A stretch of DNA of 64,000 nt from Streptomyces prunicolor NBRC 13075 (GCF_000367365.1 NZ_BARF01000021.1:1-64000); one strand, 5' to 3'; shown: positions 41,758-51,390, counted from the stretch's first letter. Program-made: numbers and translations. The notes: generated by a model not told the origin, from the sequence alone.

Positions 41758-43119
41758 GTGACCAAGCGACGTGATGGTGGCGTGGGGGTGTCCCCCACAA
41801 AGCAGCGTGCCCTGCTGTCCGCGATCATCACCCTGATCGCGGTCCTTTCCGTCTGCATATACGTCGGGGCCGCCGCGGGCGACGGAGGCCCGGGCGACGA
41901 CGGCAAGAACTCCTCCGGCGCCCGCTCCCCCCACAACTCCGCCGCCCCCGCCTCGGCCGGCAGCTGGGTGGGCGCGTGGGCCGCCGCCCCGGTGGGCGGC
42001 GAGGCCGGTACGGAGCAGACCGGCATGGCGGGCCGCTCGGTGCGCAACGTCGTCCACACGAGCGCGGGCGGGACGAGCGCCCGGATCACCCTGTCCAACC
42101 TCTACGGCCAGACCCCGCTCACCCTCACGCACGCCTCGATCGCCGTAGCCGCCGGTCACAACAGCTCCGCCGCGGCCAAGGGCACCATGCGCCGACTGAC
42201 CTTCGGCGGCGCGACCTCGGTCACCGTGCCGGCCGGGCAGCAGACGCTCAGCGACGCCGTGCGCCTCCAAGTCCCGCAGGGCGCAGACCTGTTGGTCACC
42301 ACCTACTCCCCCACCGCGTCGGGGCCGGTCACCTACCACCCGTACGCACGGCAGATCTCCTACCTCGCCGACAGCGACCGCACCGAGGACGGGACCGGCA
42401 CGCCGTACCGTGAACGCACCGCGATCTGGCGCTACTTGACCGCCGTGGACGTGCTGAGCAGCCAGGCGGACGGCACGGTCGTCGCGTTCGGCGACTCGAT
42501 AACCGACGGTTCCACCTCGACCGAGAGCGCCAACCGCCGCTGGCCCGACGCCTTTTCGCAGCGGCTGCGCGCGGCCGTCGCCGCCGGGCAGGACGTGCCC
42601 CGCTACAGCGTCGTCAACGAGGGCATCAGCGGTAACCAGATACTCACCGGCAAGGCCGGCCGGCCCGTCGAGAACCAGAGCGGCCTCGACCGCTTCACCC
42701 GGGACGTGCTCGGCCGTCCGAACGTCAAGGTCGTCGTCGTCGACCTCGGCGTCAACGACACCCTGCACGGCGCCCGCGCCGACCACATCCTCTCCGGCCT
42801 GCGCACCCTGGTCCGCCAGGCGCACGCCCACGGCATCAAGGTCGTCGGCGCCACCCTGATGCCCTTCGGCGGCTACCCCCGCTTCTCGGCGGCCCGGGAG
42901 GTCGTACGCCAGCAGGTCAACGCGGGGATCAGGAGCGGCACGGTCTACGACGCCGTCGTCGACTTCGACAAGGCGCTGCGCGACCCGTACGACGCGCGCA
43001 GGCTCGCCCCCGAGTACGACTCGGGCGACCATCTCCACCCCAGCGACCGGGGCTACCGGCAGATGGCCCGCACCGTCGATCTCGCGGACCTCAAGGGCGC
43101 GGTGCCGGCCCAGTTGTGA
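41758..43119 (+). CDS. SGNH/GDSL hydrolase (secreted, membrane-anchored)
   Basis: A 453-aa esterase. An N-terminal signal anchor (about residues 20-40, ALLSAIITLIAVLSVCIYVGA) and a Ser/Gly-rich linker precede a beta domain and the hydrolase domain (about 235-450). Catalytic blocks: GDSITDG (Ser), NEGISGNQIL (Gly/Asn), LGVND (Asn) and DHLHPSDRGY (Asp and His). It probably deacylates surface or plant polymers. The GTG at 41758 has GAGGAG upstream and is preferred to the ATG at 41716, which has none. Confidence 0.9.
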   Translation: MTKRRDGGVGVSPTKQRALLSAIITLIAVLSVCIYVGAAAGDGGPGDDGKNSSGARSPHNSAAPASAGSWVGAWAAAPVGGEAGTEQTGMAGRSVRNVVHTSAGGTSARITLSNLYGQTPLTLTHASIAVAAGHNSSAAAKGTMRRLTFGGATSVTVPAGQQTLSDAVRLQVPQGADLLVTTYSPTASGPVTYHPYARQISYLADSDRTEDGTGTPYRERTAIWRYLTAVDVLSSQADGTVVAFGDSITDGSTSTESANRRWPDAFSQRLRAAVAAGQDVPRYSVVNEGISGNQILTGKAGRPVENQSGLDRFTRDVLGRPNVKVVVVDLGVNDTLHGARADHILSGLRTLVRQAHAHGIKVVGATLMPFGGYPRFSAAREVVRQQVNAGIRSGTVYDAVVDFDKALRDPYDARRLAPEYDSGDHLHPSDRGYRQMARTVDLADLKGAVPAQL

Positions 43120-43148
43120 ACTGACGGCGGATCAGTCCCCGCCGAAAA

Positions 43149-43180
43149 AACCTCAGCCCCCGCAAAACCTCAGCCCCCGC
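43149..43180. repeat. 17-bp period direct repeat between convergent genes
   Basis: AACCTCAGCCCCCGC occurs at 43149-43163 and 43166-43180, with a third diverged CCTCAGTCCC at 43191. It lies between convergent stops and may act in termination. Confidence 0.65.
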
Positions 43181-43192
43181 CGAAAGAAGACC

Positions 43193-44050
43193 TCAGTCCC
43201 AGTCCCGGTGCCTGCGGTCCCGCCGCTCCCGCTGCCGCTCGCGCCGCTCCTCGTGCCGTTCCCTGCGCTCCTCGTGCCTGCGCCGCATCGCCTCGCGGTG
43301 TTCGTCCATGGCCTCGCGGTGGGCGTCGTGCAGGCCGGACACGGCGTCGTGGTGGGAGCCGTAGAGCTGCTTGGCGGACGAGCCGCGCTCCAGCTTCTCC
43401 TGGCGGCGCTCCTCCTTGAGGCGCTGCCGTTCCGCCCTCGTCACCTTGCGTTCCACACCGACGCCGCCCCAGAAAGCGAAGCCCGTGATGATCACGCGCG
43501 GGGCGCCCGGGTCGCCCGGCACACCCTCCTGGCTCTGGTCGAAGGCACCCATGATGCCGATGCCGCGGACGACGACCTCAACGCCCGGCGGCACGATGAC
43601 CTGGACGCCGCCCATGATCGCGATGCAGTTGATCTCGACCTCGCGGTCCGCGAAGTTCGCCTCGCGCAGGTCGAGTTCGCCGCCGCCGAAGAAGGAGAAG
43701 CAGGTGAACCGCTTCGGGACCGTCCACCGCCCCTTGCGCTGGAACCCGGACAGGACGGCCACGGCACCGGTCGAGGACCCCTCGCCGCCAACGATCCGTC
43801 CGGCCCAACTCCCGCTGTCCACCGCCTCCTTGACCATGTTCACCGGCGGCGGGGTGACCCCGGCGACGGGCAGGTCGCGGGTGATGGGGGTGAGTTCGCC
43901 GTATGTCCGCGCCTTGTACGTCGCCTCCAGACGCTCCTCGAACTCCTCCATGTCGAGGCGGCCCTCCGCGACGGCGTCGCGCAGCACCTCGGCGACTCGC
44001 TCACGGTCGGCGTCGGATGCGCGGAGCTCCGGGACTGCGTCGTCGGTCAT
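43193..44050 (-). CDS. DUF1707 (SHOCT-like) protein with cell-wall-active-like domain
   Basis: A 285-aa cytosolic or peripheral protein. The N-terminal DUF1707 motif spans residues about 8-60 (LRASDADRERVAEVLRDAVAEGRLDMEEFEERL). The middle (about 95-200) has the DUF2154/LiaF-like beta repeat (FSFFGGGELDLREANF, INCIAIMGGVQVIVPPGVEV). The last ~75 residues are highly charged Arg/Glu/His. Its function is unknown and it may sense envelope state. Confidence 0.87.
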   Translation of the reverse strand: MTDDAVPELRASDADRERVAEVLRDAVAEGRLDMEEFEERLEATYKARTYGELTPITRDLPVAGVTPPPVNMVKEAVDSGSWAGRIVGGEGSSTGAVAVLSGFQRKGRWTVPKRFTCFSFFGGGELDLREANFADREVEINCIAIMGGVQVIVPPGVEVVVRGIGIMGAFDQSQEGVPGDPGAPRVIITGFAFWGGVGVERKVTRAERQRLKEERRQEKLERGSSAKQLYGSHHDAVSGLHDAHREAMDEHREAMRRRHEERRERHEERRERQRERRDRRHRDWD

Positions 44051-44106
44051 ACAGAGCAGCCTACGAGGTCACTCCGCGCAGGGCCATGAGGTGACTTCAC
44101 CCCGGT

Positions 44107-45084
44107 CTAGGAGACTGCTTTCTCGGCCTGTTCCACGTACATCTTGGCGATCACCGCCTCGATGTCCGGCTCGCGCACCGACAGGTCCACCATCGGGTAC
44201 TCCGCCGCGATCCGCGCGACCAGCGGAGCCGCCGACTCCGACGCCGGGAACGCCAGCCACTGCCGGGGGCCCTCCACCTTCACCACCCGCGCGTCCGGCA
44301 CCTCGATCGGGGGCAACTCCCGTTCCAGGTCGACGACTAGGGTCCGCTCGCTCTCCCCCGCCTCGTGCAGCCCGGCGAGGGGGCCGTCGTACATCAGGCG
44401 CCCGTGGTCGATGACCATCACGCGGGAGCAGAGCTGCTCGATGTCCTGGAGGTCATGGGTGGTCAGGAGGACCGTGGTGCCCTGCTCGGCGTTCAAGTCC
44501 CGCAGGAACTCCCGGACTTTGGCCTTGGAGATGACGTCCAGGCCGATGGTCGGCTCGTCGAGGTAGAGCACCTCGGGGTCGTGCAGCAGGGCCGCCGCGA
44601 TGTCGCCGCGCATCCGCTGCCCCAGGGAGAGTTGCCGTACGGGGACGTCCAACAGGGCGCCCAGTTCGAGGAGTTCGACACAGCGGTCGAGGTTCTCGGC
44701 GTAACGGGCGTCCGGGATGCGGTACATGCGGTGCATCAGGTTGTACGAGTCGATCAGCGGGAGGTCCCACCAGAGGGTGGTCCGCTGGCCGAAGACCACG
44801 CCGATGCGGTGCGCAAGGCGGGTGCGTTCGCGGGACGGGTCGATGCCGGCCACCCGCAGCCGGCCCCCGCTCGGGGTGAGGATGCCGGTCAGCATCTTGA
44901 TGGTGGTCGACTTCCCGGCGCCGTTCGGGCCGATGTAGCCGACCATCTCGCCGCGGGCCACGGTGAAGGAGATCGAGTCGACGGCCCGCACCTGGCGCCG
45001 CTCCCGTTTCATGAACCCGGTCTTCTTGCGCACGTCGAAGACCTTCTCGACGTGGTCCAGTTCGATGAACGCCTGCTCTGTCAC
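44107..45084 (-). CDS. ABC transporter ATP-binding protein
   Basis: A 325-aa nucleotide-binding subunit. Walker A is GPNGAGKST, the signature LSLGQRMRG, Walker B VLYLDEP, followed by TTHDLQDIEQLC. It belongs to the group linked to DUF990-type ABC-2 permeases, with a C-terminal extension of about 80 residues. The gene begins 2 bp after the second permease gene, so all three are one operon. It probably energises export. Confidence 0.93.
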   Translation of the reverse strand: MTEQAFIELDHVEKVFDVRKKTGFMKRERRQVRAVDSISFTVARGEMVGYIGPNGAGKSTTIKMLTGILTPSGGRLRVAGIDPSRERTRLAHRIGVVFGQRTTLWWDLPLIDSYNLMHRMYRIPDARYAENLDRCVELLELGALLDVPVRQLSLGQRMRGDIAAALLHDPEVLYLDEPTIGLDVISKAKVREFLRDLNAEQGTTVLLTTHDLQDIEQLCSRVMVIDHGRLMYDGPLAGLHEAGESERTLVVDLERELPPIEVPDARVVKVEGPRQWLAFPASESAAPLVARIAAEYPMVDLSVREPDIEAVIAKMYVEQAEKAVS

Positions 45085-45086
45085 CG

Positions 45087-45959
45087 TCAACTCCCAGTAC
45101 TTCGGTACGACTTGAGCCCGGCGCGCCAGGCCAGCCCGGCCAGCGCGCAGAAGGCGAGTGCCACCAGCGGCGAGGCGAACTCCGCGCCCGGCGGCAGGTC
45201 CAGCGGGTACGGCCGCCCCAACACATAGGACGCGGGCACCCAGTTGACGAAGGCGAGCGGCAGCATGAAGGTCACGCCCCGCACGAAGTCCTTGCCGAAC
45301 ACGGCCGGCGGATACTGCAGCAGCGTGGTGCCGCCGTACGTGAACGCGTTCTGCACCTCGGCCGCGTCCTGCGCCAGGATCTGGAAGGCCGCGCCCGCCA
45401 CGAACAGCGCCCCGAAGATCGCCGCGCCGCAGAGCAGCATCATCGGCACCAACAGCAGCTTCCCGACAGTCCAGTTGACGTCGATGTGGAGCAGCGCGTA
45501 CCCCAGCACCAGTCCGCCCTGGGTGATCCGGCCGAGGCGGCGCAGGGCGAACCGGTCGGCGCCGATCTGGGCCAGCACCGGCGCCGGGCGTACGAGCAGG
45601 GTGTCGAAGGAGCCGTCGCGGATGCGGGCGCCCAGCACGTCCATCGAGCCGAGGACCAGGTCGGAGATGCCGAACGCGGTGGCCGACAGACCGTAGAGGA
45701 AGGCAACTTCGGGCAGGGACCAGCCGCCCAGCGAGTGGACCTGCGAGAACATCAGCAGGATCGTGACGAAGTCCAGGCCGGTCACCAGCAGGTTGCCGAT
45801 CACGGTGATGACGAAGGACGCGCGGTAGGTCATGCTCGACCGGATCCACATCCCGGCGATCATGCCGTAGGCACGCAACCCCTCGCGCCAGCGCGGCAGT
45901 TCACCGTCACCCGGGTGCCGAAGGAACGCCCCCTCACTCGTTCGGGTCGTCTCAGCCAC
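45087..45959 (-). CDS. ABC-2 type permease (second subunit)
   Basis: A 290-aa integral membrane protein with six predicted helices (FVITVIGNLLVTGLDFVTILLM, LLLVPMMLLCGAAIFGALFVAGAAF and others) and DGSFDTLLVRPAPVLAQ, a block conserved in the DUF990-like permeases. It overlaps the preceding permease by 8 bp and precedes the ATPase by 2 bp. It forms a heterodimer with the next entry. The substrate is unknown. Confidence 0.88.
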   Translation of the reverse strand: MAETTRTSEGAFLRHPGDGELPRWREGLRAYGMIAGMWIRSSMTYRASFVITVIGNLLVTGLDFVTILLMFSQVHSLGGWSLPEVAFLYGLSATAFGISDLVLGSMDVLGARIRDGSFDTLLVRPAPVLAQIGADRFALRRLGRITQGGLVLGYALLHIDVNWTVGKLLLVPMMLLCGAAIFGALFVAGAAFQILAQDAAEVQNAFTYGGTTLLQYPPAVFGKDFVRGVTFMLPLAFVNWVPASYVLGRPYPLDLPPGAEFASPLVALAFCALAGLAWRAGLKSYRSTGS

Positions 45960-46752
45960 CCTGCACCACCACCCTCCGCGTCGCCGCCGACTGCATCAGC
46001 CGCCCCGCCGTGAGCAGCACCACCGCCCAGGTCGCCTGGAAGACGTACGCGTGGAGCGGAGCGGTCTTCCCCATCAGCACATCCGCCGGCATCTGGATCT
46101 GCGCCGCCCACGGCAGCACGCGGACGATGTCGCCGAGCGGGCCCGGGAAGGCGTTCAGCGGGAGCACCATGCCCGAGCAGAAGATCCCCAGGATCATCGT
46201 GGCCTGGTTGATGCCCGTGCCGTCCATCAGCCAGAACACGCTCAGGGCGGCGAGATAGCGGATGCCGAAGCTGACGAGGATCGCCAGCAGCAGCGCCACC
46301 AGGAGGGCCGCCCAGGACGTGACGTCCGTGGGCAGCGCCATCGGGAAGAACAGCGAGCCGAACACGAACGGGATCACGCCCCGGCCCAGCAGCTGGAACA
46401 TCGCCCGCCCGAAGTCGCTTGCCAGCCACCACAGTTGGAGGTCGGCCGGCCGGTACAGGTCGACGGCGATGTCGCCTGTCCGGATCCGCTCCATCAGGTC
46501 CTTCTCGAACCCGCCGCCCTGGATCGCCAGCGTCGCGTACAGGCACTGCCCCAGCCACACGTACGTCACCGCCTGCGCCTGGTCGTACCCCCCGAGATGC
46601 GGGCGCTCGTCCCACAGCGCCAGGTAGGTGTAGACGAGGACGACACCGAAGACGGTGTTGGTGAACACCCCGGCGAGCGTCGCCGCCCGGTACGTCGCGT
46701 ACCGCCTGAAACCCCCCGCCGCGACGGCCGCGTACAACCGCCCAGCGCCCAC
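45952..46752 (-). CDS. ABC-2 type permease (first subunit)
   Basis: A 266-aa permease with about six helices (RAATLAGVFTNTVFGVVLVYTYLA, TGDIAVDLYRPADLQLWWL, TMILGIFCSGMVLPLNAFPG). RTGDIAVDLYRP parallels DGSFDTLLVRP in the partner, showing the same fold. The GTG at 46752 is chosen for the GGAGGG 8 bp upstream. It is the first gene of the exporter operon and divergent from the penicillin-binding protein. Confidence 0.88.
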   Translation of the reverse strand: MGAGRLYAAVAAGGFRRYATYRAATLAGVFTNTVFGVVLVYTYLALWDERPHLGGYDQAQAVTYVWLGQCLYATLAIQGGGFEKDLMERIRTGDIAVDLYRPADLQLWWLASDFGRAMFQLLGRGVIPFVFGSLFFPMALPTDVTSWAALLVALLLAILVSFGIRYLAALSVFWLMDGTGINQATMILGIFCSGMVLPLNAFPGPLGDIVRVLPWAAQIQMPADVLMGKTAPLHAYVFQATWAVVLLTAGRLMQSAATRRVVVQGG

Positions 46753-46975
46753 AGAAACCACCCTCCACCACGTCTTGACACCGAAGCGCAGGAGCCTAGT
46801 CCGCAGGTGGTGACGCACGCCACGCATTTTCCGGGCAAGTGCGTGCCGATCGGCGGGAACGGAACGCATGGTGCGAGAGTCTTCGTCTGGGGGCGCAGAA
46901 GCGCACAAGGCCGTACAGGAACGTACGCGAGGGCGTAGGGGACCGTACGACGCGAAACAGGAGTCCGTGCACGAG

Positions 46976-49402
46976 ATGAGCGACCAGCCGCAGCCGCAGC
47001 AGCCGAACCAGGGCTGGGCACCGAGAGAGCCGGAAGCGGCTGCCGCACCCGAGGCGCCCGGAGCGCCCGGCAGCGGGAAGCCCAAGAAGGCCAAGCGGCC
47101 CAAGCGCACCGGCTGGCGGCGGGCCATTCCGACCTGGCGCATGACGCTCGTCGGGTTCATCGCGCTGGTGGCGCTGCTGATCGGCGCGTTCTATCTGGGC
47201 TACTCGATGGTCAAGATCCCGCCGGCCAACGCGCTCGCCACCAAGCAGTCCAACGTGTACCTGTACGCGGACGGCTCCCAACTGGCCCGCGACGGCGAGG
47301 TCAACCGCGAGAACGTCGGCCTCGCCCAGATCTCCGCGAACGCCCAGCACGCCGTACTGGCCGCCGAGGACCGGGACTTCTTCACCGAGTCCGCCGTCGA
47401 CCCCAAGGCGATGGTCCGCGCCGCGTGGAACACCGCGACCGGCAAGGGCACCCAGTCCGGCTCGACGATCACCCAGCAGTACGTCAAGAACTACTACCTG
47501 GGCCAGGAACAGACCGTCACCCGCAAGGTGAAGGAGTTCTTCATCTCGATCAAGCTGGACCGCACGGAGTCCAAGGCCGAGATCCTGGAGGGCTACCTCA
47601 ACACCAGCTACTTCGGCCGCAACGCCTACGGCATCCAGGCCGCCGCCCAGGCCTACTACGGCAAGGACGCCACCGACCTCGACGCGGGCCGCGGCGCCTA
47701 CCTCGCCGCGCTGTTGAACGCGCCGAGCGAGTACGACGTCGTAGCGCATCCGGAGAACAAGGCCGCGGCGGTGGCCCGTTGGAACTACGTGCTCGACGGC
47801 ATGGTCAAGAAGGGCTGGCTCACCGAGTCCGCGCGGGCCGGCATGAAGTTCCCCATGCCGAAGGAGGCGACGGCCTCAACGAGCATGTCCGGGCAGCGGG
47901 GTTACATCGTCGGCGCGATCAAGGACTACCTCACCACCAACAAGATCATCGACGCGGACACCCTCGAAGCCGGCGGCTACCGCATCACCACCACGCTCCA
48001 GAAGAGCAAGCAGGACGCCTTCGTGAAGGCCGTCAACGACCAAGTCATGTCCAAGCTCGACAAGAAGAGCCGCAAGGTCGACAACTACGTGCGCGCGGGC
48101 GGCGCTTCGGTCGACCCCAAGACCGGCAACATCGTCGCGATGTACGGCGGCATCGACTACGTGAAGCAGTACACGAACGGCGCGACCCGCGGCGACTTCC
48201 AAGTGGGCTCCACCTTCAAGCCGTTCGTCCTCGCGTCGGCCATCCAGAACGACTCGCAGACCCAGGACGGCCAGACCATCACGCCGAACACCTACTACGA
48301 CGGCACCAACAAGCGCCCCGTGGAAGGCTGGAGCGGCGGCTCGTACGCCCCCGAGAACGAGGACCAGGCCTCCTACGGCGACATCACCGTCCGTACGGCG
48401 ACGGACAAGTCCGTCAACTCGGTGTACGCGCAGATGGCGGTCGACGTGGGCCCCACGAAGGTCAAGCAGACAGCCGTCGACCTCGGCATCCCCTCCGACA
48501 CCCCCGACCTGACCGCGACCCCGTCCATCGCGCTCGGCCCGTCCACCGCGAGTGTCCTCGACATGGCGGAGGCGTACGCCACGCTCGCCAACCACGGTCA
48601 GCGGCACACGTACACGATGATCTCGAAGATCACCAAGGACGGCACGGCCGAGATCAAGCTGCCGGAGCGGAAGACCACCCGCGCGGTGAGCCGCGAGTCC
48701 GCCGACACCACCACCTCGGTCCTGCAGAGCGTCGTCGACAACGGCACGGCGACCGCGGCCCAGGCCGCCGACCGCCCGGCGGCCGGCAAGACCGGCACGG
48801 CGGAGGAGGACACGGCGGCCTGGTTCGCGGGCTACACCCCGGACCTGGCGACGGTCGTCTCGGTCATGGGGCAGGACCCGACCACCGCCGCCCACAAGTC
48901 GCTCTACGGCGCGATGGGCCTCGAACGCATCAACGGCGGCGGGGCGCCCGCCGAGATCTGGGCCCAGTTCACCAAGTCCGCCCTCAAGGGCACCGAGGCG
49001 AGCGACTTCGACCTCGACCTCCAGGAGGGCGCCGAGACCGTCGCGCCCCCGAGCCTCCAGCCCAGCCAGCCGGCGACGACGGGCGACCAGGACAACGGCG
49101 GCACGACCACGACCGGCGGCCAGGGTCAGACGCAGGGCGGCACGACCGACGGGGGTACGACCACCACCGACGGCGGCACCACGACGACGACCGGCGGCAC
49201 GACGGGCACCACGACCACGGGCGGCACGACGACGGACGGCGGCACGACCACCACCGACGGCGGCACGACGGGCACGACCACGGACGGCGGCACCACGACG
49301 ACGGGCGGCACGACGGGGACGACGACGGACGGCACCACCGACGGCACGACGACCGGGGGGACGACGGCGGGCCCGCAGAGCACGGGTCGTAAGAAGGAGT
49401 GA
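46976..49402 (+). CDS. class A penicillin-binding protein (transglycosylase/transpeptidase)
   Basis: An 808-aa bifunctional peptidoglycan synthase with a cytosolic Pro/Lys-rich tail and a membrane helix at about residues 55-78. The GT51 domain has AAEDRDFF with the catalytic Glu and GSTITQQYVKNYYLG. The transpeptidase domain has STFK at about residue 412, SVN, and KTGTAEED near residue 604. The last ~130 residues are an extracellular Thr/Gly/Asp repeat tail. It polymerises glycan and crosslinks stems at the outer membrane face. The start at 46976 is preferred to a GTG 9 bp upstream, with moderate certainty. Confidence 0.93.
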   Translation: MSDQPQPQQPNQGWAPREPEAAAAPEAPGAPGSGKPKKAKRPKRTGWRRAIPTWRMTLVGFIALVALLIGAFYLGYSMVKIPPANALATKQSNVYLYADGSQLARDGEVNRENVGLAQISANAQHAVLAAEDRDFFTESAVDPKAMVRAAWNTATGKGTQSGSTITQQYVKNYYLGQEQTVTRKVKEFFISIKLDRTESKAEILEGYLNTSYFGRNAYGIQAAAQAYYGKDATDLDAGRGAYLAALLNAPSEYDVVAHPENKAAAVARWNYVLDGMVKKGWLTESARAGMKFPMPKEATASTSMSGQRGYIVGAIKDYLTTNKIIDADTLEAGGYRITTTLQKSKQDAFVKAVNDQVMSKLDKKSRKVDNYVRAGGASVDPKTGNIVAMYGGIDYVKQYTNGATRGDFQVGSTFKPFVLASAIQNDSQTQDGQTITPNTYYDGTNKRPVEGWSGGSYAPENEDQASYGDITVRTATDKSVNSVYAQMAVDVGPTKVKQTAVDLGIPSDTPDLTATPSIALGPSTASVLDMAEAYATLANHGQRHTYTMISKITKDGTAEIKLPERKTTRAVSRESADTTTSVLQSVVDNGTATAAQAADRPAAGKTGTAEEDTAAWFAGYTPDLATVVSVMGQDPTTAAHKSLYGAMGLERINGGGAPAEIWAQFTKSALKGTEASDFDLDLQEGAETVAPPSLQPSQPATTGDQDNGGTTTTGGQGQTQGGTTDGGTTTTDGGTTTTTGGTTGTTTTGGTTTDGGTTTTDGGTTGTTTDGGTTTTGGTTGTTTDGTTDGTTTGGTTAGPQSTGRKKE

Positions 49403-49445
49403 CCGCCGGTCTCAGTGACAGCGGTCGCTGAACGGGGGCGCACGG

Positions 49446-49481
49446 CGAAGGGGCTGGTGACCATGGTCACCAGCCCCTTCG
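49446..49481. terminator. 36-bp perfect palindrome, bidirectional terminator
   Basis: Both halves (left half starting CGAAGGGGCTGGTGAC) are exactly complementary across 18 bp with no spacer at the centre (CCATGG). It lies between the convergent penicillin-binding protein and GroES-like genes. Confidence 0.85.
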
Positions 49482-49507
49482 AGGCTTGCCGCTTACAGGT
49501 ACGCGTC

Positions 49508-49864
49508 CTACAGGTACAGCCCGGTCGAGTCCTCGGACCCCTCGAACCGGTCGGCGGCGACGGCGTGCAGATCCCGCTCGCGCATGAGGACGTAGGCGAC
49601 CCCGCGCACCTCGACCTCGGCGCGGTCCTCGGGGTCGTAGAGGACCCGGTCGCCGGGCTCCACGGTCCGCACGTTCTGGCCCACGGCGACGACGTCGGCC
49701 CAGGCCAGCCGCCGCCCGACCGCGGCCGTCGCGGGGATCAGGATCCCGCCACCCGAACGCCGCTCGCCCTCGCTCTTGTCCTGCCGCACGAGCACACGGT
49801 CGTGCAGCATCCGGATGGGCAGCTTGTCGTGCTGGGTGCTCTGCTCGTCTCTCTTGGCGCTCAC
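49508..49864 (-). CDS. GroES-like co-chaperonin family protein
   Basis: A 118-aa protein with a chaperonin-10 fold: PIRMLHDRVLVRQDKSEGERRSGGG (the roof/mobile loop area), LAWADVVAVGQNVRTVEPGDRVLYDPEDRAEVEV, and YVLMRERDLHAV. It is not next to groEL, so it is an extra family member of unknown partner rather than the main GroES. Confidence 0.88.
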   Translation of the reverse strand: MSAKRDEQSTQHDKLPIRMLHDRVLVRQDKSEGERRSGGGILIPATAAVGRRLAWADVVAVGQNVRTVEPGDRVLYDPEDRAEVEVRGVAYVLMRERDLHAVAADRFEGSEDSTGLYL

Positions 49865-49920
49865 GCCCACGAACCTACCTGCCCAGGACCCGTCCGTACG
49901 CGGGCGGGTCACCCACGGTT

Positions 49921-50268
49921 TCAGCCCTTACGACCGCTACGACGCCGGGACCCGAGGACGAACAGGCCCACGACCCCGACGGCGACGAGAGCGACAGGAA
50001 CGATCCGCTCGACGCGCGGCGCACCCTCCTCGTCCACGAACTGACCCTTGACGTCACTCACGACCCGGTTGACGCCGACGTACGCCCTGCCGAGGGTGTG
50101 ATCGATGCTGGACGCGACCTTGGCCTTCGCGTCGCCCACGATGGTCTTCGGGTGCACCCGCACCCCGATCTCGTCGAGCGTGTCGGCGAGGACATCGCGG
50201 CGACGCTTGATGTCCGCCTCGATCTGCGCCGGGGTTCTGGTGTCCGGCGTGTTCGACGTGTCCGTCAC
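49921..50268 (-). CDS. DUF3618 membrane protein
   Basis: A 115-aa protein. The N-terminal DUF3618 helix has RTPAQIEADIKRRRDVLADTLDEI, followed by a helical stretch and one C-terminal membrane helix (VPVALVAVGVVGLFVLG) with an Arg-rich end, so it is tail-anchored. Its function is unknown. The GTG at 50268 is used because the conserved block follows. It is divergent from bcp. Confidence 0.88.
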   Translation of the reverse strand: MTDTSNTPDTRTPAQIEADIKRRRDVLADTLDEIGVRVHPKTIVGDAKAKVASSIDHTLGRAYVGVNRVVSDVKGQFVDEEGAPRVERIVPVALVAVGVVGLFVLGSRRRSGRKG

Positions 50269-50362
50269 CGTACGGCCTCCGAAGTCTGCTGGTACTTGTG
50301 CCGGACAGTCTGTCAGCTCTCGCGCGGAGTGCACTGTCAGCACCCCCGGTTACGCTAGCGCG

Positions 50363-50830
50363 ATGAGTGAACGACTCCAGCCCGGGGACGTTGCCCCCGC
50401 CTTCACGCTCCCCGACGCCGACGGCAACGAGGTCTCCCTCGCCGACCACAAGGGCCGCAAGGTCATCGTCTATTTCTACCCGGCGGCCCTGACCCCGGGT
50501 TGCACCAAGCAGGCCTGCGACTTCACGGACAACCTGGAACTGCTGACGGGCGCCGGCTACGACGTCCTCGGCATCTCCCCCGACAAGCCGGAGAAGCTCG
50601 CCAAGTTCCGCGAGAAGGAGAACCTCAAGATCACCCTCCTCGCGGACCCCGACAAGAAGGTCCTCGACGCCTACGCGGCCTTCGGCGAGAAGAAGAACTA
50701 CGGCAAGACCTACATGGGCGTGATCCGCTCCACGATCATCGTGGACGAGTCCGGCAAGGTCGAACACGCGCTGTACAACGTACGGGCGACGGGCCACGTG
50801 GCGAAGATCATCAAGGATCTGGGCGTCTAG
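50363..50830 (+). CDS. bcp: thioredoxin-dependent thiol peroxidase (BCP/PrxQ type)
   Basis: A 155-aa peroxiredoxin reducing hydroperoxides. Peroxidatic Cys47 and resolving Cys52 are in LTPGCTKQACDF; the catalytic Thr/Arg environment is in the usual places (YFYPAALTPG, GVIRSTIIVD). TACGCT lies 6 bp before the ATG, which points to a leaderless mRNA. An 8-bp direct repeat CTGTCAGC occurs twice upstream (about 50310 and 50335). Confidence 0.93.
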   Translation: MSERLQPGDVAPAFTLPDADGNEVSLADHKGRKVIVYFYPAALTPGCTKQACDFTDNLELLTGAGYDVLGISPDKPEKLAKFREKENLKITLLADPDKKVLDAYAAFGEKKNYGKTYMGVIRSTIIVDESGKVEHALYNVRATGHVAKIIKDLGV

Positions 50831-50842
50831 GGTTCCAGGGTT

Positions 50843-51388
50843 CTAGGCCTCTACCGCCTTTCCGTACCTGAACGACACCCACACATCAGGAGCCAGGTCG
50901 GGCCGTCCGGGCACCGGCCTGCGCTCCTCGCCCCACTCCCCCGGGGCGAGCTCTTCACCGACCCGCCGCCAGAACGCCACGGCCCCCGGATTGGCATCCT
51001 GGAACGCGACCTCCCACTCCCCCGGATACCGCGCGACGACCTCCCGCACGGCCCGCATCCCGACCCCGGCCCGCCGGGCACCGCGCACGACGAAGAAGCT
51101 GTTGAGGATCCGGGTGGGCGCACCGACCGCCCGCACAAAGGCGAACCCGACGGGATGCCCGCCGCTCACGAAGAGATACGGCGCCCAGTCCCCGTCCCCG
51201 CCATCGAACGCCGCGTCCACCCGCTCACTGCGGAACGTGCCGTCGGCATTGGGCAGTTGAAGTCGCTCGCGCGTCTCGAACTCGGACATGTCATGCCGGA
51301 ACATCAGCCAGAGCCGCTCGACGGTGGGGCGGTCGGCGGGGGTGGCTGGTCGTACGTGCACGTGCGCCGTTGCCGTGAAAGAGGTCAT
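50843..51388 (-). CDS. GNAT family N-acetyltransferase
   Basis: A 181-aa acetyl-CoA-dependent acetyltransferase. The VRPATPADRPTVERLW start is the first helix, the motif A region is VVRGARRAGVGMRAVREVV, and the motif B region is WEVAFQDANPGAVAFWRRVGEEL. The substrate is unknown. The 5' region is unusual: a strong hairpin with a run of U lies directly against the start codon (51391-51432), so expression may be attenuated. The stop converges with bcp. Confidence 0.88.
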   Translation of the reverse strand: MTSFTATAHVHVRPATPADRPTVERLWLMFRHDMSEFETRERLQLPNADGTFRSERVDAAFDGGDGDWAPYLFVSGGHPVGFAFVRAVGAPTRILNSFFVVRGARRAGVGMRAVREVVARYPGEWEVAFQDANPGAVAFWRRVGEELAPGEWGEERRPVPGRPDLAPDVWVSFRYGKAVEA

Positions 51389-51390
51389 GA

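Noticed and set aside
49080..49385. Thr/Gly/Asp-rich minus-strand Val/Pro frame at the end of the penicillin-binding protein gene
   Set aside because: It is the reverse of the repeat tail of the penicillin-binding protein, which is the real frame.
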